Assembly: GCA_964491625.1 (NCBI GenBank)
Contig: CAZBIU010000291.1
Location: 1-8,845 of the forward strand
Reading direction: 5' to 3'
DNA length: 8,845 bases
DNA from: Fen-1118 sp964491625
Lineage (GTDB): Bacteria > Myxococcota_A > Polyangia > Fen-1088
Each line of letters opens with the position of its first letter. The stretch's first letter is position 1. The position numbers and the translations under genes are program-made. Shown here piece by piece: positions 1 to 6,298 of this stretch. Under the pieces are notes generated by a model. The model did no database searches and was not told the DNA's origin. It saw nothing but the letters and a program-made list of their open reading frames with translations.

Positions 1-1932
1 CATCCGTACCACGATGGTCCCGCGCAGAGAAATCACCACGGCCCAAACGACCAGGCCGATACAGGCGAGCACAATCAGCGCTATCCACAGCGGGCTTAGC
101 ACCATCAGCCGGGTCGAGCGCCCCACCATCGAGGTTTCGATCTTGTCGGTTCGCTGGCGGGACGAATCGTAAAGGTCGAGCTCCAGCTTCGCCCAGGGCG
201 CCAGGCCGGCGGGTCTAACCCGGTAGAAGAGCACCGCGCCCGCACCCATGTCGTGGGCAAGACTGGCCAGTCCCTCGTCGGTGAAGCGGTCGGCCGGCAG
301 CGCTTCCGTCGGCACTTTGGCCACGCTGGCCTGCAGCTCCCACGGCGGACGCATCAAGGCTTCGAGCAGACACTCGCTGAGCCGTTGCCTCCGGATGAGA
401 AACGGCCAATAGAACGGCTGTCCGCTGCCGGGGAGGGCTGCAATTTGAATGGCGCCGAGCTTGGGCTCGTAAAGTGTGTCGAAGTCCTGCAGAACGGCGC
501 GGAGGTTGCTGGCTAGGGCGGATGGCGGTCCGGTCGGCCTTTCAGGGCCGATGGCCGCCGCGATCTCGGTGGCTTCCTCTTGGCGTGCCTTGATCTGCTG
601 GCTCAGCCCGGCGGTTGCGGCACCTCCTTCGTCGCTGAGGTGACTGCTGATGGCCTTCACTTGTTCGGCGCTCAGGTCCTGGACTTTGATGAGTGGTGCC
701 GCCTCTTGAGCCTTGGCCCCGCCGGCCAGCGCGCGGGCGGCGAGGGTAGACGTGAGGCCGGGCTCCTGCTGCGCGAGCTTCTGCGCCGCTGCCAGGGCTG
801 CGGCCTCGCCACGCGCGCCGAAGCTGCCTGGCGGCGTGCTCGCAATGAGCGGAAGCACGGAGCGCCATTCGGCGGGGGGACGGCCCAAGAGCGGGGACAC
901 CGCCTCGGCCAGCCTTTCGGAAGAATCGCCGCGCTCGATGGCCAGGGCGACCTGGGCCAGAGCAAGAACCGACGGACTTCGCGCAGCCTTGAGCGGCTCC
1001 AGCGCTCGCTCGGCCGCATCGAATTCCTTGCGGGCCGCCAGCGCGCGCACCTTGGCGGCACGCACGAGGATGTTCTTCCCGTCGCTGGCCAGGCCGGCAT
1101 CGGCCCGTTCCAAGGCCTTGCCCCAGTCGCCCATCAGCAGTGCGGCCTGGGCCCGGGGCAGGGCGGCCATGCCCGGGTCGTCGGCAACCTCGCGCAGGAC
1201 CTGCTTGGCTCCCGCGAATCCCGAGCCGAGCTTCGGCAAGGCCAGATCGAGCGCACGGGTGACGGCCACGCCGTCTTGAACCATCAGGGCACTCTGGGCT
1301 TCGACAAACGGCCGCAGGTCGGAGAGGCCGAGATCCGGGGTTGCTTGGGCGGTGGCCCCGATGGCCGGGGCCAGGCGCCGCACGATTTGCCGAGCCAGCT
1401 CGGCCAGGTCGCCGGTGGCCGCAGAAGCAGCGATCCTGAGGAGACGCTTGCCGTCGGAGCCAACCAGCGTCCCGCCCACCTGGGTTCCCTTCTCAGCAAC
1501 CTGAAGCTCCCACACAAGCAGGCTGTCGGCGCCGAGCTGTTCGATGATTTTCGGCGCCTGCGCGGCCGTCACATTGAGATTTCGGTTTGGGCTTCGCCCG
1601 GTCAGTGTCTCGATGGCCAGGGCCAGTTGGCGGCGCGGGGCAAGGGTTGGTTGCGATGGTGCGCGTTCGGCAGCGCCAGCCGACTCGCCACGCGACTGCG
1701 CCTGCCCGAGCGACGCGCGCACCAACAGCGAAACTGCCGCCGCGAGATCCTCGCGTTCGGCAGAGGCAGTCGGATCGGGAAGCACAAGCACCTGGGCCAG
1801 CGCCTGCGCCGGCAGCAGCAGGGTTGCGAGGCAAGCCATCCGCGCCCCTGTGCGAAGCGCCGATCGCGTCGGTTGCGAGCAGCCGGATCGCGAGATTCGG
1901 CGCGCGCCGGCAGACAGGTTGGGGTGCTTCAT
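1..1932 (-). CDS. Exported TPR-like protein with one membrane helix, 3' end outside window
   Basis: The frame is open without a stop from 1932 down to base 1, giving 644 residues in the window; the C-terminus is missing. I do not recognise a named family. An Arg-rich N-terminus is followed by a hydrophobic stretch MACLATLLLPAQALA, then Gln, which looks like a Sec signal peptide. Residues about 125-205 contain EQLGADSLLVWELQVAE and read like the TolB-N/FlgO type of alpha/beta domain. Residues about 215-400 are Ala/Leu-rich helices with TPR-like spacing (AALLMGDWGKALERADAGL). Residues about 555-600 (MGAGAVLFYRVRP, then LELDLYD) resemble the first domain again. A transmembrane helix lies at about 612-634, followed by SLRGTIVVRM at the edge, so most of the protein should face the periplasm. 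The start is uncertain. ATG 1932 has no Shine-Dalgarno sequence and leaves only 18 bases to the divergent gene. ATG 1839 has AGGGG upstream and leaves 111 bases for promoters, but its signal peptide would lack positive charge. Existence of the gene is well supported; its function is unknown. Confidence 0.8.
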   Translation of the reverse strand, partial: MKHPNLSAGARRISRSGCSQPTRSALRTGARMACLATLLLPAQALAQVLVLPDPTASAEREDLAAAVSLLVRASLGQAQSRGESAGAAERAPSQPTLAPRRQLALAIETLTGRSPNRNLNVTAAQAPKIIEQLGADSLLVWELQVAEKGTQVGGTLVGSDGKRLLRIAASAATGDLAELARQIVRRLAPAIGATAQATPDLGLSDLRPFVEAQSALMVQDGVAVTRALDLALPKLGSGFAGAKQVLREVADDPGMAALPRAQAALLMGDWGKALERADAGLASDGKNILVRAAKVRALAARKEFDAAERALEPLKAARSPSVLALAQVALAIERGDSSERLAEAVSPLLGRPPAEWRSVLPLIASTPPGSFGARGEAAALAAAQKLAQQEPGLTSTLAARALAGGAKAQEAAPLIKVQDLSAEQVKAISSHLSDEGGAATAGLSQQIKARQEEATEIAAAIGPERPTGPPSALASNLRAVLQDFDTLYEPKLGAIQIAALPGSGQPFYWPFLIRRQRLSECLLEALMRPPWELQASVAKVPTEALPADRFTDEGLASLAHDMGAGAVLFYRVRPAGLAPWAKLELDLYDSSRQRTDKIETSMVGRSTRLMVLSPLWIALIVLACIGLVVWAVVISLRGTIVVRM

Positions 1933-1950
1933 CGTGATAAAGTGGCGGGC

Positions 1951-3141
1951 ATGTTCGACTTTCGCGCTCGCGTCTTGCTCGTGTCTCTCATATTAGCCTG
2001 GACTGCAGCCTGCCGCTCTGACGGCAGCAAGTCCGTCGCGCCGCCGGATTCGTACGTGCTCTTCGTCCCGAACGGTAAAGGAAGCAATCCCGGAGCCCCG
2101 CTGGAGGTGCGTCGGGTCGACCTGAAGCACGAGGCCGTGGAGCCACTGCCGAGGTTGTTCGAGACCGGGTTCGCGTCCGAGATGCTGCGCACCGTGTATT
2201 TGGCCGGCCAGTTCTTGCGGGACGCCGTCATCGACGGCCGACGCTTCAGCGATTTGGGACGCGCCAACGGCAGTCTGCCGGTCTGCCTGGTGGTGGGTGT
2301 GGACCAAATGCCGTACGCCCGCGGGCTCTCGATCGACGGAACCTTCGGCAGCGACAGCCGACCGACCCTGCCGTGGATCGGTCTTCCTGGGGATCCCGCG
2401 CACGACAAGGCGCTGCTGCAGACGCTGACCGCACATTTTGCCGCCTATGCCGCGAATCTGGTCGCCACCGGCGGGGTGCTCGACGCCGGCCCGACGCCGC
2501 CCAAACCCCTGGTGGATGGTTACCGAATGGCCATGGAGGTGGTGGCGCGGGAATGGCGAACCACCGCGGGACCGGCCGGGGTCATTCAGCTTGACCAGGG
2601 TACGTCCGAGCAGCGCGAGCTGTTCGGCGATGTTCGCGACAATCGCTACGTCCTCGATGATTCGCACATCCATCTGCGGCCGGCCGCAGAGCTGCTGGCC
2701 GAGCCGGGCGTGGCCGCCACCATTCTCTATCGAATGGCCCAGTCGCGAGCGGTGGGTCCAAGGGTGGCGCCCGAGGCGTTCTACGCGCCGTTCGCCACCA
2801 ATCGCATGCCGCCCGGGATCAGCCCAGCCGCGATTCTGGGCACGTTTCGCAATTTCCAGGCCAAGTTGCTCGGCTCATGGGCGACCGCGGTGCTGCGCGG
2901 AAATGCCCCCAAGGACATCATCGACCTGGTGGACGTATACGGCAGGGCGTTCCCGGCGGAACGCGCCGAGGTGATCCGCCTCTTCGTGGTCACCACTTAT
3001 GGCGGAACGGTCAAGCCGGGCGGTTCGTCCATGGATCCCGCGGACGCCCAGCACACGCTGGCCGAGCTGACCGCGCTCGCCGCCCAGGTCACTGCCGGGC
3101 GGCGAACCCTGCGGGATGCACTTGCCGGCGACAAGAAATGA
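1951..3141 (+). CDS. Lipoprotein of unknown function, first gene of the fcl-gmd operon
   Basis: The product has 396 residues. The N-terminus MFDFRARVLLVSLILAWTAAC is a lipoprotein signal peptide: two Arg, a hydrophobic core, and a relaxed lipobox TAAC with the lipidated Cys at 21. The next residues are Arg-Ser, with no Asp at +2, so outer-membrane sorting would be expected by the E. coli rule, although that rule may differ in other phyla. The mature part is soluble, with Pro/Gly-rich loops and helical stretches (for example RAEVIRLFVVTTYGG near 340-355). I recognise no catalytic motif or named domain. The start at 1951 is chosen because translation from there gives the signal peptide. The same frame is open upstream only because it mirrors the opposite-strand gene. 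The Shine-Dalgarno sequence is weak (GGCGGG). The gene lies 58 bases before fcl on the same strand, so a role in the envelope or in surface glycan handling is possible by context only. Confidence 0.85.
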   Translation: MFDFRARVLLVSLILAWTAACRSDGSKSVAPPDSYVLFVPNGKGSNPGAPLEVRRVDLKHEAVEPLPRLFETGFASEMLRTVYLAGQFLRDAVIDGRRFSDLGRANGSLPVCLVVGVDQMPYARGLSIDGTFGSDSRPTLPWIGLPGDPAHDKALLQTLTAHFAAYAANLVATGGVLDAGPTPPKPLVDGYRMAMEVVAREWRTTAGPAGVIQLDQGTSEQRELFGDVRDNRYVLDDSHIHLRPAAELLAEPGVAATILYRMAQSRAVGPRVAPEAFYAPFATNRMPPGISPAAILGTFRNFQAKLLGSWATAVLRGNAPKDIIDLVDVYGRAFPAERAEVIRLFVVTTYGGTVKPGGSSMDPADAQHTLAELTALAAQVTAGRRTLRDALAGDKK

Positions 3142-3203
3142 CAGCTCGGATGTCACCGCAAACTGGCCAAAGTCGCGGCAACCGCGCTAAAACCGCCGGG
3201 TGA
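3138..3203 (+). CDS. Possible 21-residue coupling peptide between lipoprotein and fcl
   Basis: This tiny frame begins with an ATG that overlaps the lipoprotein stop (ATGA, 3138-3141). It ends with a TGA that overlaps the GTG start of fcl (GTGA, 3200-3203). The translation, MTARMSPQTGQSRGNRAKTAG, is basic and has no recognisable motif. There is also an internal ATG at 3149. If translated, it would carry ribosomes across the 58-base gap and couple fcl translation to the upstream gene. A short open frame of this length is common by chance; only the exact four-base overlap at both ends makes it notable. No independent sign of coding is visible. Confidence 0.25.
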   Translation: MTARMSPQTGQSRGNRAKTAG

Positions 3204-4156
3204 GCGTCATTAGCTTTACCCAAGCAAGAATCGTCGTCACCGGCGGCGCCGGCTTCCTTGGCAGCTTCCTGGTCGAGGAACTGCAGAGGCGCGGCGCCAG
3301 CCAGATCATCGCGCCACGCAGCCGGGACTATGACTTGGTCGACCGGCAGGCCTGCCGGCGACTGCTGGCCGATAGCAAGCCCGACTTGGTTTTTCATCTA
3401 GCGGCGCGCGTGGGCGGAATCGGGGCCAACCGGGAAAACCCTGGGCGATTCATGTTCGAAAACGCGATGATGGGGCTCCACATCTTCGAGGAATGCCGGC
3501 TTGCCAAGGTCACCAAGCTGGTCGCCACCGGCACCATCTGCGCCTATCCGAAATTTGCGCCGGTGCCGTTCCGCGAGGACGATCTATGGAACGGGTATCC
3601 CGAGGAGACCAACGCTCCATACGGCATCGCCAAGAAGATGATGCTGGTTCTATCGCAAGGCTATCGCGAGCAGTACGGCATGCGCAGCATCGTGCTGTTT
3701 CCGGTGAACCTGTACGGCCCGCGCGACAACTTCGATCCGCGCTCGTCGCACGTCATCCCGGCGCTGATCCGCAAGTGTGTGGAGGCGCGCGACGCGGGCC
3801 GGGACGAAATCGTTCTTTGGGGCGACGGTTCGCCCACACGCGAGTTTCTGTACGCCGGCGACGCCGCGCGCGGGCTGGTGATGGCGGCGGCCAGCTACGA
3901 TTCCAGCGAACCAGTAAATCTGGGCACAGGCGAGGAGATCTCCATCCGCGACCTGGCAGCCCTGATTGCGGAAAAGACAGGGTTCCGCGGACGCTTGCGC
4001 TGGGATCCCACACAGCCAAACGGGCAGCCTCGCCGGCGGTTGGAGGTTTCCCGCGCGCGCGCGCGGTTCGGCTTCGTGGCCGAGACGTCGTTTGCGGACG
4101 GTCTCGCGGCGACCATCGCCTACTTCGAGGAACAACACAGGAAAGGGCTGCTATGA
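3200..4156 (+). CDS. fcl: GDP-L-fucose synthase (GDP-4-keto-6-deoxymannose epimerase/reductase)
   Basis: The product is a 318-residue member of the extended short-chain dehydrogenase/reductase family. In GDP-fucose synthesis this enzyme acts after Gmd: it epimerises GDP-4-keto-6-deoxymannose at C3 and C5 and reduces C4 with NADPH, in the cytoplasm. Seen in the sequence are the nucleotide-binding motif TGGAGFLGS (residues 14-22), HLAARVGGIGANRENP (66-81), the segment ATGTICAYPK (109-118), and the catalytic pair YGIAK with Tyr141 and Lys145. The usual active-site Ser is replaced by Thr112, which I recall from many bacterial homologues. NLYGPRDNFD and REFLYAGDAARG are also typical of the family. 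Length is normal. The GTG start at 3200 is used because the dinucleotide-binding strand begins right after it; there is no clear Shine-Dalgarno sequence. The end overlaps gmd by ATGA, implying translational coupling. Other GDP-6-deoxy-sugar reductases (for example a GDP-colitose type) are possible but less likely. Confidence 0.93.
   Translation: MSVISFTQARIVVTGGAGFLGSFLVEELQRRGASQIIAPRSRDYDLVDRQACRRLLADSKPDLVFHLAARVGGIGANRENPGRFMFENAMMGLHIFEECRLAKVTKLVATGTICAYPKFAPVPFREDDLWNGYPEETNAPYGIAKKMMLVLSQGYREQYGMRSIVLFPVNLYGPRDNFDPRSSHVIPALIRKCVEARDAGRDEIVLWGDGSPTREFLYAGDAARGLVMAAASYDSSEPVNLGTGEEISIRDLAALIAEKTGFRGRLRWDPTQPNGQPRRRLEVSRARARFGFVAETSFADGLAATIAYFEEQHRKGLL
4139..4156 (+). promoter_or_regulatory. 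gmd ribosome binding site with ATGA stop/start overlap
   Basis: AGGAAAGGG at 4139-4147 is followed by the ATG at 4153, whose last bases form the TGA of fcl (ATGA, 4153-4156). This arrangement fits coupled translation of the two consecutive enzymes of one pathway. Confidence 0.7.
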
Positions 4157-5157
4157 AGCGCGCGCTCATCACAGGAATTACCGGACAGGACGGGTCGTAT
4201 CTCGCGGAGCTTCTGCTGAAGAAAGGGTACGAGGTCATCGGGCTCGTCCGCCGGTCGAGCTCGTTCAACACCGACCGCATCGAAGGCATCTACCAAGATC
4301 CTCACGTGACGGACTACCGATTGAAGCTGGTGTACGGAGATCTGGAGGACGCGAGCTCGCTCAACCGCGTGATTCGCACCACTGCGCCCGACGAGATCTA
4401 CAATCTGGGCGCGCAAAGCCATGTGCGGGTCAGCTTCGACGTGCCCGAATACACCGCCGACACCGTCGGCATGGGAACCTTGCGGCTGCTCGAATCCCTT
4501 CACGAAATCGGCCACAAGTGCAAGCTGTATCAGGCGTCGTCGAGCGAGATGTTCGGCGGTTCGCCGCCGCCCCAGAACGAAACCACGCCGTTGCGCCCGC
4601 GCAGCCCGTACGCTTGCGCCAAGGTGTTTTCGCACCATCTGTGTGAAAACTACCGCGAGGCCTACGGCATGTTCATTTGCAGTGGAATTTTGTTCAACCA
4701 CGAGTCTCCGCGGCGCGGAATTCCGTTCGTGACCCGCAAGATCACCCGGGCCGCTGCGCGCATTAGCCACGGCCTCGACAAGAGGCTGTACATGGGCAAC
4801 CTGGACGCCAAACGAGACTGGGGTTTCGCCGGCGACTACGTGGAAGCCATGTGGCTCATGCTCCAGCAGGACACGCCCGACGACTACGTCATCGCCACCG
4901 GCGAGGCACATTCGGTGCGCGAGGCGCTGGATGTGGCGTTTAGCACCCTTGGGCTCGATTGGAAGAAGTACGTGGAGGTCGACCCTCGCTACCTGCGTCC
5001 GACCGAGGTCGACCACCTGTGCGGCGACGCCAGCAAGGCTCGCAGCAAGCTCGGCTGGCAGCCCAAGGTCCGCTTCAGGGAGCTCATCGAGATGATGGTG
5101 AGGTCCGACGAGGCCGACGTGCGCTCGTCACTCGAAGGCCGTGCGCCGACGGTGTAG
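4153..5157 (+). CDS. gmd: GDP-mannose 4,6-dehydratase
   Basis: The product has 334 residues and catalyses dehydration of GDP-D-mannose to GDP-4-keto-6-deoxy-D-mannose, the first step towards GDP-L-fucose and other GDP-deoxyhexoses. The cofactor motif GITGQDGSYLAE (residues 8-19) is followed by the NADP-contacting segment RRSSSFNTDRI (33-43). The catalytic positions are Ser130 and Glu132 in ASSSEMFG, with Tyr153 and Lys157 in SPYACAK; most homologues have Thr/Ser, Glu, Tyr and Lys here. NLGAQSHVRVSF, FNHESPRRG and AKRDWGFAGDYVEAMW are hallmarks of the family. The active-site helix reads ACAKVFSHHLCENY where many enzymes have AVAKLYAYW, a modest divergence. The ATG at 4153 overlaps the fcl stop by four bases, with AGGAAAGGG just upstream at 4139-4147. 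It is the last gene of the plus-strand operon and converges on the cytochrome gene 26 bases away. The assignment is very secure. Confidence 0.97.
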   Translation: MKRALITGITGQDGSYLAELLLKKGYEVIGLVRRSSSFNTDRIEGIYQDPHVTDYRLKLVYGDLEDASSLNRVIRTTAPDEIYNLGAQSHVRVSFDVPEYTADTVGMGTLRLLESLHEIGHKCKLYQASSSEMFGGSPPPQNETTPLRPRSPYACAKVFSHHLCENYREAYGMFICSGILFNHESPRRGIPFVTRKITRAAARISHGLDKRLYMGNLDAKRDWGFAGDYVEAMWLMLQQDTPDDYVIATGEAHSVREALDVAFSTLGLDWKKYVEVDPRYLRPTEVDHLCGDASKARSKLGWQPKVRFRELIEMMVRSDEADVRSSLEGRAPTV

Positions 5158-5183
5158 CGAGCAAACCTTCCGCCGCGGGCCGT

Positions 5184-5516
5184 TCACTTCTTGAGGCCGC
5201 GCACGAGCTTGACCAGGTCCTTCGCCTCCTCAGGCGTGGCCTTGGTGGCGGGCATGACGTTCTTGCCGCCGGCGCCCTTGACTCCCTCGAGAATGACCTT
5301 TTCCCAGTACTCGTCTGTGGCGCTCTCTTGCACCTTGGGGCTGCTGAGATCGCGCATATTGAGCTTCCTGCCCATGGTCGTATCGGCCTTGCCATCCTTG
5401 CCGTGGCAGGCGGCACATTTCTTGTCGAAGATCTCACTGGCGCCACCGGCACGGGCCGACGCCGTCATGCATCCAAGGAACAGAGCTACCAGCATTGCAA
5501 GAAAGGTAGTTTTCAT
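5184..5516 (-). CDS. Secreted monoheme c-type cytochrome
   Basis: The product has 110 residues. A signal peptide (residues 1-23, MKTTFLAML...ASARA, cut before Gly24) is followed by one class I cytochrome c domain of about 87 residues. It has the heme-binding motif CAACH (Cys34, Cys37, His38) and a probable distal Met88 in KNVMPA. The protein should be periplasmic and carry single electrons between membrane complexes; the partner cannot be read from the sequence. The start at 5516 is chosen because it gives a clean signal peptide and has a strong Shine-Dalgarno sequence (GGAGGAA) seven bases upstream. The frame runs on upstream to 5750, but that extension looks non-coding. The gene points towards gmd (26-base gap). 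No other respiratory gene is nearby, so it seems to be a stand-alone gene. Confidence 0.93.
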   Translation of the reverse strand: MKTTFLAMLVALFLGCMTASARAGGASEIFDKKCAACHGKDGKADTTMGRKLNMRDLSSPKVQESATDEYWEKVILEGVKGAGGKNVMPATKATPEEAKDLVKLVRGLKK

Positions 5517-5523
5517 GCGCGGA

Positions 5524-5530
5524 TTCCTCC
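5524..5530 (-). promoter_or_regulatory. Strong Shine-Dalgarno site fixing the cytochrome start
   Basis: On the minus strand this reads GGAGGAA, seven bases before ATG 5516. It is the best ribosome binding site in the window and rules against the longer in-frame start at 5750. Confidence 0.8.
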
Positions 5531-5627
5531 ATCGATTGCGGGTTGCGTGCGCAACGTCAGCTACTTGTGCGAAAGCGGACACCAATGTCACTGCGGAACG
5601 ACGACTGCTTCCGAGGCCGGTACTGCG

Positions 5628-5645
5628 TGCAAAGTTGATCCCAAC
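5628..5645 (-). promoter_or_regulatory. Possible sigma-54 (-24/-12) promoter for the cytochrome gene
   Basis: On the minus strand this reads GTTGGGATCAACTTTGCA. TTGG and TTGCA are placed with exactly ten bases between GG and GC, matching the sigma-54 pattern YTGGCACG-N4-TTGCW at its most conserved positions, although the central CACG is absent. Transcription would begin near 5617, leaving a leader of about 100 bases. No enhancer-binding site was identified, so this is only a candidate. Confidence 0.3.
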
Positions 5646-5763
5646 CGCGAGCCTGCCCGTATTCTGGTATTCCGACCGCCCAATTGCAACCAGCGACCAG
5701 GGGCGGCAGCCAATGTCCCGAGTCGCGAGTTGCCCGGTTCCTCCAAGCACACGGTCGGGAACT

Positions 5764-5775
5764 GCCCGGCCGGGC
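5764..5775. repeat. Perfect GC palindrome just after the radical SAM/lipoprotein stop
   Basis: GCCCGGCCGGGC is a perfect 12-base palindrome beginning four bases downstream of the TAA at 5782-5780 on the minus strand. It could form a small hairpin or be a protein site. No T-run follows, so it is not a standard intrinsic terminator, and in DNA this rich in G+C such palindromes also arise by chance. Confidence 0.25.
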
Positions 5776-5779
5776 GTCG

Positions 5780-6298
5780 TTATTTCTTCCTGCGGCTCTC
5801 CGCGTTCATGGGCGCCGCCGGGGCTTCCATTACGCCGCCTTGGTCCCTGAAGACAGGGGCGTCGACAATAGGCTTAGCGTCCATGGGTGGGGGTGGCGCT
5901 TCCATCACGCCGCCCTGATCCCTGAAGGTGACCGCGTCGGCGATGAGCTTGGCGTCGTCGCTCGTGCCCGTGTCCAAGGCGCCGGCATCGCGCGCGCCCG
6001 CATCGCGGGTATCCACGCTGGCGTCTTGAACCAAGACCTTGGGCGCGTCCATGGGCGGTGGGGGCGCCTCCAACATCCCGCCCTGGTCCCTGAATGTGGT
6101 TGCATCGGGGACAGGCTTGCTGTCTGCCGCCTGGGCACTGTCCGCAGCAGAGCCATCTCTGGGCGACGTCTTCAGGCTGCTGGTCGAGTCGCAGTTGAGC
6201 AAACCCACCGCAAGGAACACAGCCGCCGCGTGGCTCGGCAGACGTTCCAGAAAGCTGCGGTCAAGCGCGGAACGCCGACCCGGATGCGCAAGCCCCAT
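5780..6298 (-). CDS. Possible separate lipoprotein with three FRDQGG/PPPP repeats
   Basis: Read on its own from ATG 6298, this gives 172 residues in the same frame as the radical SAM gene. Residues 1-36 resemble a lipoprotein signal with a long charged n-region: GRRSALDRSFLERLPSH, then the hydrophobic AAAVFLAVGLLN, then Cys36. Asn just before the Cys is unusual, and Asp follows it. The mature part is low in aromatic residues and rich in Asp, Ala, Gly and Pro. It has a linker DTRDAGARDAGALDTG of the kind seen in Myxococcota surface lipoproteins. It carries three 25-residue units (mature positions about 26-50, 82-106 and 107-131) and ends in the basic ESRRKK. A TGA lies at 6300-6298, overlapping this ATG (TGATG) but out of frame with the enzyme as written. 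Evidence for a separate product is the export signal, which makes no sense inside a cytoplasmic enzyme. No strong Shine-Dalgarno sequence precedes it. Confidence 0.45.
   Translation of the reverse strand: MGLAHPGRRSALDRSFLERLPSHAAAVFLAVGLLNCDSTSSLKTSPRDGSAADSAQAADSKPVPDATTFRDQGGMLEAPPPPMDAPKVLVQDASVDTRDAGARDAGALDTGTSDDAKLIADAVTFRDQGGVMEAPPPPMDAKPIVDAPVFRDQGGVMEAPAAPMNAESRRKK

Larger units (their letters stand above)
5517..5779. other. 263-base intergenic region upstream of the cytochrome gene
   Basis: This stretch holds the cytochrome leader and its Shine-Dalgarno sequence, the sigma-54-like site, and a GC palindrome next to the stop of the radical SAM/lipoprotein frame. Both strands have open frames running through it, but none has a convincing start with a ribosome binding site. 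I see no RNA gene. Confidence 0.5.

Noticed and set aside
580..1950. Long plus-strand open frame continuing upstream of the lipoprotein
   Set aside because: It lies exactly codon-on-codon opposite the minus-strand TPR-like gene, whose translation has a signal peptide, helices and a membrane segment. The plus translation is Arg/Gly/Gln-rich and shapeless until the lipoprotein signal at 1951.
3174..3186. Small hairpin CGCGG-CAA-CCGCG before fcl
   Set aside because: A five-base-pair stem without a T-run between co-directional genes is too weak to call a terminator or regulator.
4120..5016. 298-codon minus-strand open frame
   Set aside because: Antisense to gmd, which has complete family motifs; there is no sign of coding on the minus strand.
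5517..5750. N-terminal extension of the cytochrome frame to an ATG at 5750
   Set aside because: The extension would bury the signal peptide, has no motif, and the strong Shine-Dalgarno sequence lies just before ATG 5516.
5537..5780. Cys-rich plus-strand stretch (CVRNVSYLCESGHQCHCG) in the intergenic region
   Set aside because: It looks like a small cysteine-knot peptide, but there is no nearby start codon with a ribosome binding site, and it lies over the cytochrome leader. Probably chance.
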